From the NCBI RefSeq assembly GCF_014647375.1, contig NZ_BMPB01000012.1, positions 1 through 64,000 on the forward strand: DNA of 64,000 bases, in the 5' to 3' direction. The notes below the pieces were generated by a model that was not told the origin of the DNA, did not search any database, and saw only the letters and a program-made list of their open reading frames with translations. Numbering within the stretch: the first letter of the stretch is position 1; every line of letters begins with the position of its first letter. Shown in pieces: positions 8,685 through 17,573 of this stretch. Source of the stretch: Parabacteroides faecis (lineage in GTDB: Bacteria; Bacteroidota; Bacteroidia; Bacteroidales; Tannerellaceae). Both the position numbers and the translations under genes were made by a program.

Positions 8685-9890
8685 ATGATACAAAAAAATA
8701 AAGCGTTTAATCTCGGAACTTTCTTCTGTCTGTACATTGCTCAGACCATTCCGATGAGTTTTTTCTCTACCGTGATCCCGGTGATGATGAGGCAGGAGAA
8801 TTTCTCTTTGTCAGCCATCGGATTGCTGCAACTGATCAAGCTGCCCTGGATCCTGAAGTTCCTGTGGTCGCCGATGGTGGACCGTCATGCCCGGACAACG
8901 GGCGATTACAAGCGGTGGATCTTCTCTTCTGAGCTGATCTATGCCATCCTGATCTTTGCCGTTGCTTTCCTCGATTTTAAAACGGACTTTTATACCATCA
9001 TCGCTTTGATCATCGTGTCTTTTATCGCTTCAGCCACACAGGACATTGCGACCGATGCACTGGCTGTCCTTTCCTTTAACCGGAAGGATAAGAGCCTGGT
9101 GAACAGTATGCAGTCGATGGGTAGCTTCGGCGGTTCGATGATCGGCGGCGGGGTGTTGCTGCTGTTGTTTAAGCAATTGGGTTGGAACAGCCTGCTGCCG
9201 TGTGTGGCTCTGTTCGTGATCGTGGCTTTGCTTCCGTTGCTGTTCAACCGCGGCCTGGAGATTGCTCCGAAAGATACGCATGAAAGGGCGAAGAAAGCAG
9301 ATGTCTTTTATTTCTTTACCCAAAAGAATATATGGAAACAGATCGGTTTCCTGTTCCTCTATTATTCCGGCCTGATCGGTACACTGGCGATGTTGAAGCC
9401 TTATCTGGTCGACCTGGGATATTCCATGAAAGAGATCGGGGTGATGAGTGGCGTGGTCGGCACTTCCTTCGGTTTTGTTTTTTCTTTTATCGGAGGGTTT
9501 GTCGTACGGCGGATCGGGCGGCATTGGGCGCGTATCCTGTTTTCCGTCTTTGTATTGCTTGCCACGCTTTACTTCCTGGGACTTTCATATGTTACCCCGA
9601 CGATCGGCATGTTGTATGCCGGTATTGCCTTGCTTTGGGGGAGTTACGGCATGGCGACGATCGTTGTTTATACTACGGCGATGGATTGCGTACGTCCCGG
9701 ACGGGAAGGTACCGACTTTACGATACAGACAGTCATTACCCATTTGAGCGGGATGCTGATGGCGATATTGAGCGGAAAGATTGCCGACCATACCGGCTAT
9801 CACGGATTGTTTTTCTTTGAAGTCAGCCTGGCTGTCTTGTCGTTTGTTTATATATTAATCGTGTTCAGAAAAGAGAAAGAAACAGCATAG
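8685..9890 (+). CDS. AmpG/PAT-like major facilitator permease
   Basis: 401 residues with about 12 hydrophobic segments. The segments KLPWILKFLWSPMVDR (loop 2-3) and SATQDIATDALAV are characteristic of the AmpG/PAT branch of the major facilitator superfamily, whose known members carry muropeptides or acetyl-CoA across the inner membrane. Here the gene sits between TonB receptors and hemN, two bases before the latter, so the cargo may instead be a tetrapyrrole delivered to the periplasm by the receptors. That role is inference from context; the family call is firm. Confidence 0.8.
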   Translation: MIQKNKAFNLGTFFCLYIAQTIPMSFFSTVIPVMMRQENFSLSAIGLLQLIKLPWILKFLWSPMVDRHARTTGDYKRWIFSSELIYAILIFAVAFLDFKTDFYTIIALIIVSFIASATQDIATDALAVLSFNRKDKSLVNSMQSMGSFGGSMIGGGVLLLLFKQLGWNSLLPCVALFVIVALLPLLFNRGLEIAPKDTHERAKKADVFYFFTQKNIWKQIGFLFLYYSGLIGTLAMLKPYLVDLGYSMKEIGVMSGVVGTSFGFVFSFIGGFVVRRIGRHWARILFSVFVLLATLYFLGLSYVTPTIGMLYAGIALLWGSYGMATIVVYTTAMDCVRPGREGTDFTIQTVITHLSGMLMAILSGKIADHTGYHGLFFFEVSLAVLSFVYILIVFRKEKETA

Positions 9891-9892
9891 TT

Positions 9893-11260
9893 ATGATACA
9901 GGACTTATTACAGAAATATAATGTACCGGTTCCGAGATATACCAGTTATCCCCCGGCCAATTATTTTACGGATACATTTACAAATACAGATTATGAATCT
10001 GCCATAGAAGCCTCTAACACCGCCAGTCCGGGACACATCTCATTTTATGTGCATATTCCTTTTTGCCGTCATCTTTGCCATTATTGCGGATGTAATTCGT
10101 TTGCGATGATGAACCGGGATGTGGTAGAACGTTATATAGAAGCCGTACATGAGGAGATCGACCGGGTGAAAGAGCGTCTGGCTCCCGGACGGAAAATCTC
10201 CCAGATCCATTATGGCGGAGGAAGCCCTACCGCAATGCCGGTGTATGTGTTGAAGGAACTGAACGAGCATCTGCTATCCGGTTTTGAGACGATCGATCAG
10301 CCGGAAATAGCAGTGGAATGCCACCCCGGATATCTGGACGAAGAATACTGGCAATGCCTGGCAGAAGCAGGTTTTAACCGCTTTAGCCTGGGAGTCCAGG
10401 ATTTCGATGAGAAAGTATTGAAGACGGTAAACCGCCGTCCGGCCTTGCTGCCGGTTGAAATGATCTTCCGGATACTACGCAGTAAAGGTGCACGTATCAA
10501 TATGGATTTTATTTACGGACTGCCTTTCCAGACAGCCGAAAGCTTCTCCGAAACCATCACCCGGGCGGCTGTTTTACAACCCGACCGTCTGGTCACTTTC
10601 TCTTATGCACACGTTCCCTGGGTCAACCGGCAACAGTTGATCCTGGAAAAAGCCGGGCTTCCGGCCAGTGAGGAAAAGAGCCGCATGTTTGAAGCTGCCA
10701 AAGAAATATTAGGCGGCAACGGTTATAAAACGATCGGACTGGATCATTTCGTCCGCAAAGACGACGAACTGTACACAGCCCGGCAAAACGGACAGTTACA
10801 CCGTAACTTTCAGGGCTATTGTACCCGCCGTACGACAGGACAGGTGTATGCTTTCGGAGTGACGGGTATAAGCCAGTTGAGTTCCGCCTATACACAAAAC
10901 AGCAAAGACATCAATCGATATATCGAACAGATCGGGAGCGGTTCGTTTGCTATAACGAAAGGATATACACTGAGTCGTGACGAACAGATTACCCGTGAAG
11001 TGATCGAAACGTTGATGTGTAATTATACATTGAACTGGCAGGAAGTGGCAATCCGTCTGTCTTGTCCGGTAGATGAGGTAAAGGCAGCAACGGCCTATGA
11101 TGAGAATCGCATACGGGAGTTTGCCGAAGATGGTCTGATCGAATATGACGATGATCATATCCGCATGACTTCCGAAGGTGCCCTTTTTGTTCGTAATGTG
11201 GCTGCATCGCTGGATAAACTGATGCTTCACTCAAATAAATCATTTTCAAAACCAGTCTGA
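9893..11260 (+). CDS. hemN: Oxygen-independent coproporphyrinogen III dehydrogenase
   Basis: 455 residues, the same size as the E. coli enzyme. It is a radical SAM protein that oxidatively decarboxylates coproporphyrinogen III to protoporphyrinogen IX under anaerobic conditions. The iron-sulfur motif is C58-x3-C62-x2-C65, and the extra C67 with the flanking HIPFCRHLCHYCGCNS is the signature of true HemN rather than the heme chaperone HemW. SAM-binding GGGSPT follows, and the C-terminal HemN domain (from about residue 365, with ITREVIETLMCNY) is present. It overlaps closely with its neighbours (2 bp after the permease, 1 bp before the oxidase), which carries the product one step further. Confidence 0.92.
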   Translation: MIQDLLQKYNVPVPRYTSYPPANYFTDTFTNTDYESAIEASNTASPGHISFYVHIPFCRHLCHYCGCNSFAMMNRDVVERYIEAVHEEIDRVKERLAPGRKISQIHYGGGSPTAMPVYVLKELNEHLLSGFETIDQPEIAVECHPGYLDEEYWQCLAEAGFNRFSLGVQDFDEKVLKTVNRRPALLPVEMIFRILRSKGARINMDFIYGLPFQTAESFSETITRAAVLQPDRLVTFSYAHVPWVNRQQLILEKAGLPASEEKSRMFEAAKEILGGNGYKTIGLDHFVRKDDELYTARQNGQLHRNFQGYCTRRTTGQVYAFGVTGISQLSSAYTQNSKDINRYIEQIGSGSFAITKGYTLSRDEQITREVIETLMCNYTLNWQEVAIRLSCPVDEVKAATAYDENRIREFAEDGLIEYDDDHIRMTSEGALFVRNVAASLDKLMLHSNKSFSKPV

Positions 11261-11261
11261 T

Positions 11262-12635
11262 ATGAAACAGCATACTACGGATATTCTGATAATCGGAGCC
11301 GGATTGACCGGTTTGACCACCGCTTTTCATCTCGTGCGGGGAGGAAAACAAGTACATATTCTGGAATGTAACGACCGGGTAGGAGGACAGATACATACTT
11401 TCCGGGAAGATGGTTTCATCTTTGAAAGCGGTCCTAATACAGGAGTCGTTTCTTATCCGGAAGTGGCAGAATTGTTTTCGGCTCTATCTCCGGCATGTCA
11501 ATTGGAGACGGCCCATGACGAGGCGAAGTGCCGCCTCATCTGGAAAGGAAATGCATTCCGTGCGTTGCCTTCCGGCCTGTTCAGTGCCGTGACAACCCCC
11601 TTATTCACGTTGAGTGATAAATTCCGTATCCTGGGAGAACCCTTCCGTGCCAAAGGTACGAATCCGGATGAATCGGTAGGAGAACTGGCCGCCCGGCGTT
11701 TAGGAAAGTCTTTCCTGAATTATGCAGTCGATCCGTTTTTATCCGGCGTCTATGCGGGCGATCCGCTGAAGCTGGTTACTCGTTATGCTTTACCTAAATT
11801 ATACAATCTGGAACAGCAATACGGTGGATTTATCAAGGGAACGATCGCAAAAGCCCGGTTACCTAAAACGGACCGTGACCGGCTGGCAACCAAGAAGGTA
11901 TTTTCCGCATCCGGTGGTTTGGAAAATCTGGTGAAGGCTATGGAAGAAACCATCGGCCGCCCGAATATCACGCTATCGGCTTCCGGTATCACGATCCGTC
12001 CGTCGGAAAATGGCTGGCAGGCTACTTATAAAACATCGGAAGGGGAGCAAACCCTTCATGCCAATACGGTGGTAACGACCTGCGGCGCTTATGCATTGCC
12101 GGCTCTGTTACCGTTTATCCCCGCAGTAGATATGGATAAGATCAGCAACCTGCAATATGCTCCGGTAGTACAAGTCAGCGTCGGTATCCGTAATACAGGG
12201 AATTTACATTTTAATGCTTTCGGGGGGCTGGTCCCTTCCTGTGAAAAGAAAGATGTGTTGGGAATCCTTTTTCCGGCAGCCTGTTTCGATAACCGGGCAC
12301 CGAAAGGAGGGGCGCTCTTCTCTTTCTTTATCGGTGGTGTCAAACGCTCGGAACTGACCCGTTTGACGGATGACGAGTTGAAGGCCTTGGTGATACATGA
12401 GTTCCATGCGATGTTGAAATTCCCGATCGGGATACAGCCGGATATGATCCGTATTTTCCGCCATGCCCATGCTATTCCTCAATATGAATTAAGCAGCGGT
12501 GAACGTTTTGCTACGATCGATAAATTACAAACACGCTATCCCGGTCTGATACTGGCTGGTAATATCAAAGGCGGTATCGGTATGGCCGACCGGATCCGGC
12601 AGGCAACAGGTATTGCTGAAAACTTGCTCATGTAA
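11262..12635 (+). CDS. hemG: Protoporphyrinogen oxidase (FAD flavoprotein)
   Basis: 457 residues. The N-terminus has the Rossmann FAD motif GAGLTGL (12-18), an acidic E35 at the end of the second strand and RVGG (39-42); the C-terminus has a second FAD-contacting GNIKGGIGMADRI. This is the HemY-type protoporphyrinogen IX oxidase fold, found in Bacteroidetes under the name HemG, which removes six electrons to give protoporphyrin IX. It directly follows hemN, its metabolic supplier. A ferrochelatase gene is not in the window. Amine oxidases and phytoene desaturases share the fold, but size and context favour this call. Confidence 0.9.
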   Translation: MKQHTTDILIIGAGLTGLTTAFHLVRGGKQVHILECNDRVGGQIHTFREDGFIFESGPNTGVVSYPEVAELFSALSPACQLETAHDEAKCRLIWKGNAFRALPSGLFSAVTTPLFTLSDKFRILGEPFRAKGTNPDESVGELAARRLGKSFLNYAVDPFLSGVYAGDPLKLVTRYALPKLYNLEQQYGGFIKGTIAKARLPKTDRDRLATKKVFSASGGLENLVKAMEETIGRPNITLSASGITIRPSENGWQATYKTSEGEQTLHANTVVTTCGAYALPALLPFIPAVDMDKISNLQYAPVVQVSVGIRNTGNLHFNAFGGLVPSCEKKDVLGILFPAACFDNRAPKGGALFSFFIGGVKRSELTRLTDDELKALVIHEFHAMLKFPIGIQPDMIRIFRHAHAIPQYELSSGERFATIDKLQTRYPGLILAGNIKGGIGMADRIRQATGIAENLLM

Positions 12636-12670
12636 GTCAAAATTACTTTCTTTGTAAAAAAGACAAGTTC

Positions 12671-13069
12671 ATGGATGATATGGATAAGATGGTCGAGATT
12701 GCACGGTTTCAATACCCGGCCGAGGCACAAACGTTGATAGCGTTGCTCAAATCGGAAGGGATCGAGTGTTATCTGCGAAACGAATACACGAGTCAGTTAT
12801 ATGCCAGCTATGTGGATGTCGGTGGTGCCCGTGTGGAGATCCTGGAAAGTGATGTGCCTGAAGCTTTGGAGATTATGAAAGCCGGTGGATATGATATACC
12901 GGAGGAAGACGAAGAAGCAGAGCAGATACAGGTCGTAGCCGGTTGGGCACGTCATATCCCTTTTCTACGTAATTATACGTTGGAAAAGCAAATTGTCATC
13001 TTATTCGTGATTATTGCTGTACTTTTGGTATTATTGATCTTTTTTGGATCACAAATCTCATCTAACTAA
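12671..13069 (+). CDS. DUF2007-type protein with C-terminal membrane anchor
   Basis: 132 residues. Residues 6-75 match the small ferredoxin-like DUF2007 fold (putative signal-transducing protein): VEIARFQYPAEAQTLIALL, then EGIECYLRN and RVEILESDVPEALEIM. A transmembrane helix follows at about 105-127, with the tail probably in the periplasm. It lies 35 bp after the heme operon and 13 bp before another small membrane protein. The role is unknown; family members often bind PII-like or regulatory partners, but nothing here shows that. Confidence 0.65.
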   Translation: MDDMDKMVEIARFQYPAEAQTLIALLKSEGIECYLRNEYTSQLYASYVDVGGARVEILESDVPEALEIMKAGGYDIPEEDEEAEQIQVVAGWARHIPFLRNYTLEKQIVILFVIIAVLLVLLIFFGSQISSN

Positions 13070-13082
13070 ACAAATGTAACCA

Positions 13083-13265
13083 ATGGCCCGTAGAAAGATT
13101 ACAAATAGTCAGGCGGTATGTCTCACCCTTTTGTGGGGTGTTTTAGCCTACATGCTGCTTGTTTACAGCGAAGAGATCACATTTGATGTGATTTTTGCCC
13201 TGGTAGCATCAGCTATCATTGTGTTCGTTCCTGTCTATAAAAACATAAAACGTAGAAATGAGTGA
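13083..13265 (+). CDS. Small two-helix membrane protein
   Basis: 60 residues: basic N-terminus MARRKITNS, helix 1 about 10-30, helix 2 about 35-52, and a basic tail KNIKRRNE. It is 13 bp downstream of the DUF2007 gene and probably co-transcribed with it. Composition is that of a genuine inner-membrane protein, but I know no function. Confidence 0.55.
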   Translation: MARRKITNSQAVCLTLLWGVLAYMLLVYSEEITFDVIFALVASAIIVFVPVYKNIKRRNE

Positions 13266-13332
13266 CATTTAGTTATTATTGCCCCTTTAAAATGTCTAAA
13301 TGATATTTTTTTATCATTTTTTCTTTCAAATA

Positions 13333-13363
13333 TTTGCTAGTTTGAAAAAATGGCTTACCTTTG
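13333..13363 (+). promoter_or_regulatory. Bacteroidetes-type promoter of gdhA
   Basis: A -33 element TTTG (13333-13336) and a -7 element TACCTTTG (13356-13363) are separated by 19 bp, the standard spacing for the Bacteroidetes primary sigma factor. Transcription would start near 13370, leaving a leader of about 55 bases before the gdhA ATG. Confidence 0.7.
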
Positions 13364-13427
13364 CGACGTTCTTGAATGAAGGACGTTAAATAGCAAATTG
13401 GTATAACATTCTAAATAAACAGTTCTT

Positions 13428-14762
13428 ATGAAGGCAAATGAAGTTTTAGACAACTTAAAAAGAAGATTTCCTAACGAACCCGAGTATCATCAGGCAGTTG
13501 CAGAAGTTTTAGGCACAATTGAAGAAGCCTATAACGAACATCCTGAATTTGAAAAAAGCAACCTGATCGAACGTCTCTGTATTCCTGATCGTATTTTTTC
13601 ATTCCGTGTAACCTGGGTGGATGATAAAGGACAAGTACAGACAAACATGGGTTATCGTATCCAGCATAACAACGTGATCGGCCCGTACAAAGGCGGTATT
13701 CGTTTCCATGCTTCGGTAAATCAGTCTATCCTTAAGTTTCTGGCTTTCGAACAGACTTTCAAGAACTCATTGACTACACTGCCGATGGGTGGTGGTAAAG
13801 GTGGTGCCGACTTCAGCCCGCGTGGTAAATCAAATGCTGAAATCATGCGTTTCTGCCAGGCATTCGTAATGGAATTGTGGCGTCACATTGGTCCGGATAC
13901 AGACGTTCCTGCAGGTGATATCGGTGTCGGTGGACGTGAAGTGGCTTATATGTATGGTATGTACAAAAAACTGGCTCGCGAAAACACTGGTACATTCACT
14001 GGTAAAGGTATTGAATTCGGTGGTTCGCTGATCCGTCCGGAAGCAACAGGTTACGGTAATGTTTACTTCCTGTTGGAAATGTTGAAGACTCGTAACATCG
14101 ATATCAAAGGCAAGGTGGTTGCTGTTTCCGGTTCAGGTAACGTAGCTCAGTACACAGTTGAAAAACTGATCGAACTGGGAGCTAAACCGGTTACTATGTC
14201 AGATTCTGACGGTTATATCTATGATCCGGACGGTATCGACCGTGAAAAACTGGATTATATCATGGAATTGAAGAACCTGTATCGTGGACGTATCCGCGAA
14301 TATGCAGAAAAATATGGTTGCAAATATGTTCAGGGTGCACGCCCCTGGGGGGAAAAATGCGATATCGCTATGCCGAGTGCCACTCAGAACGAATTGAATG
14401 GCGACGATGCCAAGGCATTGTTGGCAAACGGATGTTTCGCTGTATCTGAAGGTGCTAACATGCCTTCTACTCCGGAAGCGATCGATGCATTCCTGGAAGC
14501 TAAGATCCTGTACGCTCCGGGTAAGGCTGCTAACGCTGGTGGTGTTTCTGTATCAGGTCTGGAAATGACTCAGAACGCAATGAAGCTGAGCTGGACAAGA
14601 GAAGAAGTAGACGAAAAACTGAAAGGTATCATGAAGTCTATCCACGAACAGTGTGTAAAATACGGAACACAGGCTGACGGAACTGTAAACTATGTGAAGG
14701 GTGCAAACGTTGCCGGCTTCATGAAGGTTGCAAAAGCAATGATGGCGCAAGGTATCTTATAA
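13428..14762 (+). CDS. gdhA: NADP-dependent glutamate dehydrogenase
   Basis: 444 residues, the length of the hexameric small-subunit class. It interconverts 2-oxoglutarate plus ammonium and glutamate, and in gut Bacteroidales is the main route of ammonia assimilation. The substrate region shows GPYKGGIRFH and LPMGGGKGGADF (catalytic lysine region), then the PAGDIGVGGREV loop and the nucleotide fold VVAVSGSGNVAQYTVEKL. It has its own promoter upstream and a strong terminator downstream, so it is a single-gene transcript. Codon use is that of a highly expressed gene. Confidence 0.93.
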   Translation: MKANEVLDNLKRRFPNEPEYHQAVAEVLGTIEEAYNEHPEFEKSNLIERLCIPDRIFSFRVTWVDDKGQVQTNMGYRIQHNNVIGPYKGGIRFHASVNQSILKFLAFEQTFKNSLTTLPMGGGKGGADFSPRGKSNAEIMRFCQAFVMELWRHIGPDTDVPAGDIGVGGREVAYMYGMYKKLARENTGTFTGKGIEFGGSLIRPEATGYGNVYFLLEMLKTRNIDIKGKVVAVSGSGNVAQYTVEKLIELGAKPVTMSDSDGYIYDPDGIDREKLDYIMELKNLYRGRIREYAEKYGCKYVQGARPWGEKCDIAMPSATQNELNGDDAKALLANGCFAVSEGANMPSTPEAIDAFLEAKILYAPGKAANAGGVSVSGLEMTQNAMKLSWTREEVDEKLKGIMKSIHEQCVKYGTQADGTVNYVKGANVAGFMKVAKAMMAQGIL

Positions 14763-14803
14763 TTGACAGAAATGCCGGTTACAATATAGATTTTTGGTCA
14801 TGG

Positions 14804-14835
14804 AAAAAGGGAGTCGAAACGGCTCCCTTTTTTAT
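14804..14835 (+). terminator. Terminator between convergent genes
   Basis: gggagtc (14809-14815) pairs with ggctccc (14821-14827), with one G-T pair, around a gaaac loop. It is flanked by an A-run before and a T-run after, so it can act in both directions for gdhA and for the methyltransferase gene that ends at 14855. Confidence 0.85.
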
Positions 14836-14854
14836 TTTATTTCTTACAGTTTTT

Positions 14855-16039
14855 TTATTCTACGTATAAAACCAGTCCTTTCAGATATTCTCCTTCCGGA
14901 TGGTAAATATTCACCGGGTGATCGGCAGGTTGTGTCAATTGATGCAGGATGCGGACGCTGCGTCCAGATTGTGCAGCGGCACTGAATACCGCTAACCGGA
15001 AATTCTCTTTACTCACAACTTGCGAGCAGGAGAATGTGAACAGGATACCTCCCGGTTTGATCTTTTCGAAAGCGATCGCATTTAATTTACGATATCCCTG
15101 CAACGCATTGCGAAGTACATTTTTATGTTTGGCAAAGGCTGGAGGGTCCAGAATGATCAGGTCGTAATTACTTCCCATCTTTTCCAGGTATTTAAAAGCA
15201 TCTTCCGCAAAAGCCTTATGACGGGGATCGCCCGGGAAATTCAACTCCACATTCTTATTGGTCAGCGAGATCGCTTTGGCAGAACTGTCTACCGAATGAA
15301 CGATTTCTGCACCGCCGCGCATCGCATAGAAAGAGAAACCGCCTGTGTAGCAGAACATATTCAATACCGAATGACCTTTCGCATACTTTTCCAGTAACGA
15401 ACGGTTCTCACGCTGGTCGACGAAGAATCCTGTCTTTTGGCCTTTCTGCCAGTCCACGCAGAATTTCAATCCGTTCTCGATGGCAATATCTTCAACCTCT
15501 CCGCCATACAAATAACCGTCTTCGCTTCCGAGATTCGCTTTGTAAGGAAGGGTTGCTTCCGATTTGTAGTAAATATTCTGTAGTGAATCTCCCAATACCG
15601 TTTTTAAAGCTTCGGCAATATTGTGACGGGCATAATGCATACCGACCGAATGCGCCTGCATAACAGCAGTATGGGCATACATGTCGATGACCAGTCCCGG
15701 AAGATTATCACCTTCCCCATGAATCAGACGATACGTATTATTGTTTTCCACACCGGCTAGTCCCAGTTCACGCCGTAGATCATAAGCAATACGGATACGA
15801 TTCGTCCAGAAATCCGCATCGATCGCGGCTTGCTTGAACGACAAAATACGTACGGCAATACTACCGATCTGATAGTGGCCGATAGCCAGGAAACGCTGGT
15901 TTGCACCGTACACTTCTACCACATCGCCCTCTTCCGGGTTACCTTCAATGCTCTGGATCGCTCCGGAGAATACCCAGGGATGGAAGCGCAGTAACGATTC
16001 TTCCTTTTTCGGTTTGAGAAAGATTTTACAATAATTCAT
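14855..16039 (-). CDS. rlmI: RlmI-like 23S rRNA cytosine-5 methyltransferase
   Basis: 394 residues. The N-terminal 75 residues form a PUA-like RNA-binding domain (HPWVFSGAIQSIEG, VVEVYGANQRFLAIGHY), followed by a linker and a class I SAM methyltransferase domain. Key segments are VLNMFCYTGGFSFYA (SAM site), LIILDPPAFAKHKN (catalytic DPP motif) and FTFSCSQVVSKENF. This matches the RlmI family, which methylates C1962 of 23S rRNA. It is the last gene of a three-gene minus-strand operon, 6 bp after the exonuclease gene. Confidence 0.85.
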   Translation of the reverse strand: MNYCKIFLKPKKEESLLRFHPWVFSGAIQSIEGNPEEGDVVEVYGANQRFLAIGHYQIGSIAVRILSFKQAAIDADFWTNRIRIAYDLRRELGLAGVENNNTYRLIHGEGDNLPGLVIDMYAHTAVMQAHSVGMHYARHNIAEALKTVLGDSLQNIYYKSEATLPYKANLGSEDGYLYGGEVEDIAIENGLKFCVDWQKGQKTGFFVDQRENRSLLEKYAKGHSVLNMFCYTGGFSFYAMRGGAEIVHSVDSSAKAISLTNKNVELNFPGDPRHKAFAEDAFKYLEKMGSNYDLIILDPPAFAKHKNVLRNALQGYRKLNAIAFEKIKPGGILFTFSCSQVVSKENFRLAVFSAAAQSGRSVRILHQLTQPADHPVNIYHPEGEYLKGLVLYVE

Positions 16040-16045
16040 TCTGTA

Positions 16046-16630
16046 TTATTTATCTTGATTCAATTGGTTGTATATTCTCAGGCAAGCCCAGGCGTCGAGG
16101 GCTGCATATTTCTTCTGTTGTTCGGTCAGTATATCTGCCTCCCAGTTACTCAGGCGTTGTCCTTTCGATATCTTTTTATCGAAAAGGATCGCATATATCT
16201 TTTGCAGGCTGGCATCCTCGATACCGAACTGTCCGACGTAATTCTGCAGATCCAGGAAGTTTGCCGGTTTGATATCCGTCCGTTTCCGCATGGCGCCGAA
16301 GTCATCACGCAGGGAAAGACCTATTTTCAGTATCTTTTCATTCACCAGAAAATCTTCCAATGACTGCGGAATGCCGATCCGGTTCAGCCGGAAAAGGAAG
16401 CAAGCCTCGTCTGTTGAGATCTGCATCAGCGAAATTTTATAACGTGTCCCTTTTTTAAAACTGGGGCGCGTTTCCGTATCGAAACCCACGGCCTCGAATC
16501 CGGATAAATAGCTAACGGCTTTATCACTGTCTTTTTCTGTATCGATCACGATAATCCGTCCTAAAAATTCTTCTATCTCAAGAAGCGATATTTCTTCCTT
16601 TGTTATTGTGTGTGTATATTGTGTCATCAT
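16046..16630 (-). CDS. 3'-5' exonuclease domain protein (RNase D/WRN type)
   Basis: 194 residues making up a single DEDD exonuclease domain. Motif I is VGFDTETRPSF (D-x-E), motif II lies around LRDDFGAMRK, and motif III is KYAALDAWACLRIY (Y-x3-D). There is no HRDC domain, so it is not full-length RNase D. Stand-alone proteins of this kind degrade RNA or single-stranded DNA 3' ends; the substrate is unknown. Its start overlaps the stop of the preceding DUF5063 gene by 4 bp, so the two are translationally coupled. Confidence 0.8.
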   Translation of the reverse strand: MMTQYTHTITKEEISLLEIEEFLGRIIVIDTEKDSDKAVSYLSGFEAVGFDTETRPSFKKGTRYKISLMQISTDEACFLFRLNRIGIPQSLEDFLVNEKILKIGLSLRDDFGAMRKRTDIKPANFLDLQNYVGQFGIEDASLQKIYAILFDKKISKGQRLSNWEADILTEQQKKYAALDAWACLRIYNQLNQDK

Positions 16631-17169
16631 TCCTCGTTCGTTTCAATAATTTCATCATCGCTGTAACGGGCAGCGTGAAGTGCTTTCAGTGCGTTTAAGA
16701 GTTGCTGTCCCCAGAACTCCTGGAAATTGGTACGGCATAAGGCAATAGACTGAAGCATGACTTCTTCGTTTCCCTGACGGAAAAGTGAAACGAAATTCCC
16801 GACATCCTGATAAACATCGGCGAGGTTTTCAGAGATAAATGCAGCGATAGGCGTATCGCTGTATTGCATATCCGGATGGAAGGTTTCCAGATAGGAATCC
16901 TTCTCTCCCAGCAGTTCAGCAATCCGGTTACGAACAGATTCGTACATGTCTTCCGTAACGGTCAGCTCCGGTTCGTCATCTTCGTCCGGTTCTACTTCCG
17001 GTAGAAGTGTTGCTTTCAGATAAAGTAACGGCAATAGTTTGACAGCTTTGTCCATAAAATCGAACAGCTCTCTTTCTCCGGCTGTTTCAACAAATGTACA
17101 AAACTCCAGCGCTACAGTTACAAACTCCAGCGTATTACGTTCGTATATAGGGTTGTTCTCCTTTTCCAT
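16627..17169 (-). CDS. DUF5063-family protein
   Basis: From the ATG at 17167-17169 the protein has 180 residues (MEKENNPIYERNTLEFV). The frame stays open for 16 more codons upstream, but those add an unlikely basic leader (MLLLQVRNLRYTIRSN), so the internal start is preferred. The protein is acidic and helical, with VTVALEFCTFVE near the start and FGQQLLNAL-like and FWGQQL segments near the end, which fit DUF5063. No catalytic motif is visible. It is the first gene of the operon with the exonuclease and RlmI-like methyltransferase. Confidence 0.65.
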   Translation of the reverse strand: MEKENNPIYERNTLEFVTVALEFCTFVETAGERELFDFMDKAVKLLPLLYLKATLLPEVEPDEDDEPELTVTEDMYESVRNRIAELLGEKDSYLETFHPDMQYSDTPIAAFISENLADVYQDVGNFVSLFRQGNEEVMLQSIALCRTNFQEFWGQQLLNALKALHAARYSDDEIIETNEE

Positions 17170-17389
17170 GTTACTTCTTATGGTGTACCTAAGATTTCTA
17201 ACTTGCAAAAGTAACAAATATATTGCGATAATCAGAATTATTAATTCTTAATTAAGGTCTAATAAAAAGATGGTCTCTTGGATTTGTCTGTTTGTCACAT
17301 TTATAGTCGCTGTTGATAAACCTTGGGAGAAATACGTAAGAAACGATAAAAAACAAGTGATCAGAAGAATAATTATACCCTTTCTGTTG

Positions 17390-17397
17390 TATATTTG
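17390..17397 (+). promoter_or_regulatory. Probable -7 promoter box of the HU-like gene
   Basis: TATATTTG fits TAnnTTTG exactly. No TTTG is found at the usual -33 distance. If used, transcription starts near 17404 and the 22-bp repeats lie in the 5' leader, about 70-160 bases before the start codon. Confidence 0.4.
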
Positions 17398-17415
17398 TAA
17401 AGGATGAAATCAGCG

Positions 17416-17503
17416 GCTGATAATTGTCAGCCGATCGGTCGATGATTATGAGCCAATCGGTCGATAATTATTAGCCATATGGCCGACGGTTATCAACCAC
17501 TGA
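17416..17503. repeat. Four imperfect 22-bp tandem repeats
   Basis: Copies start at 17416, 17438, 17460 and 17482, directly abutting. The shared core runs like tcgataattat-agcc followed by a cg step; the first copy contains the near-palindrome gctgataattgtcagc. The last copy is the most diverged. Direct abutment and dyad character suggest a stacked protein-binding site ahead of the HU-like gene. Confidence 0.75.
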
Positions 17504-17573
17504 TTACCCGCCGTACTAATTCGAAAAAGTATGGCATATAGATAGAATTAGTATGTAATCTAAAAATAATGCC

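Larger units (their letters stand above)
17170..17573. other. Divergent intergenic region
   Basis: This 404-bp gap lies between the minus-strand DUF5063 operon and the plus-strand HU-like gene. It contains a probable plus-strand -7 box and a four-copy 22-bp repeat, both listed separately. The remainder is AT-rich and I see nothing else in it. Confidence 0.6.

Noticed and set aside
9893-11260. HemW (heme chaperone) instead of HemN
   Set aside because: The extra cysteine in the C-x3-C-x2-C-x-C cluster, full length and HemN C-terminal domain fit the dehydrogenase.
17416-17503. CRISPR array
   Set aside because: The repeats abut with no spacers, are too diverged and there are no cas genes.
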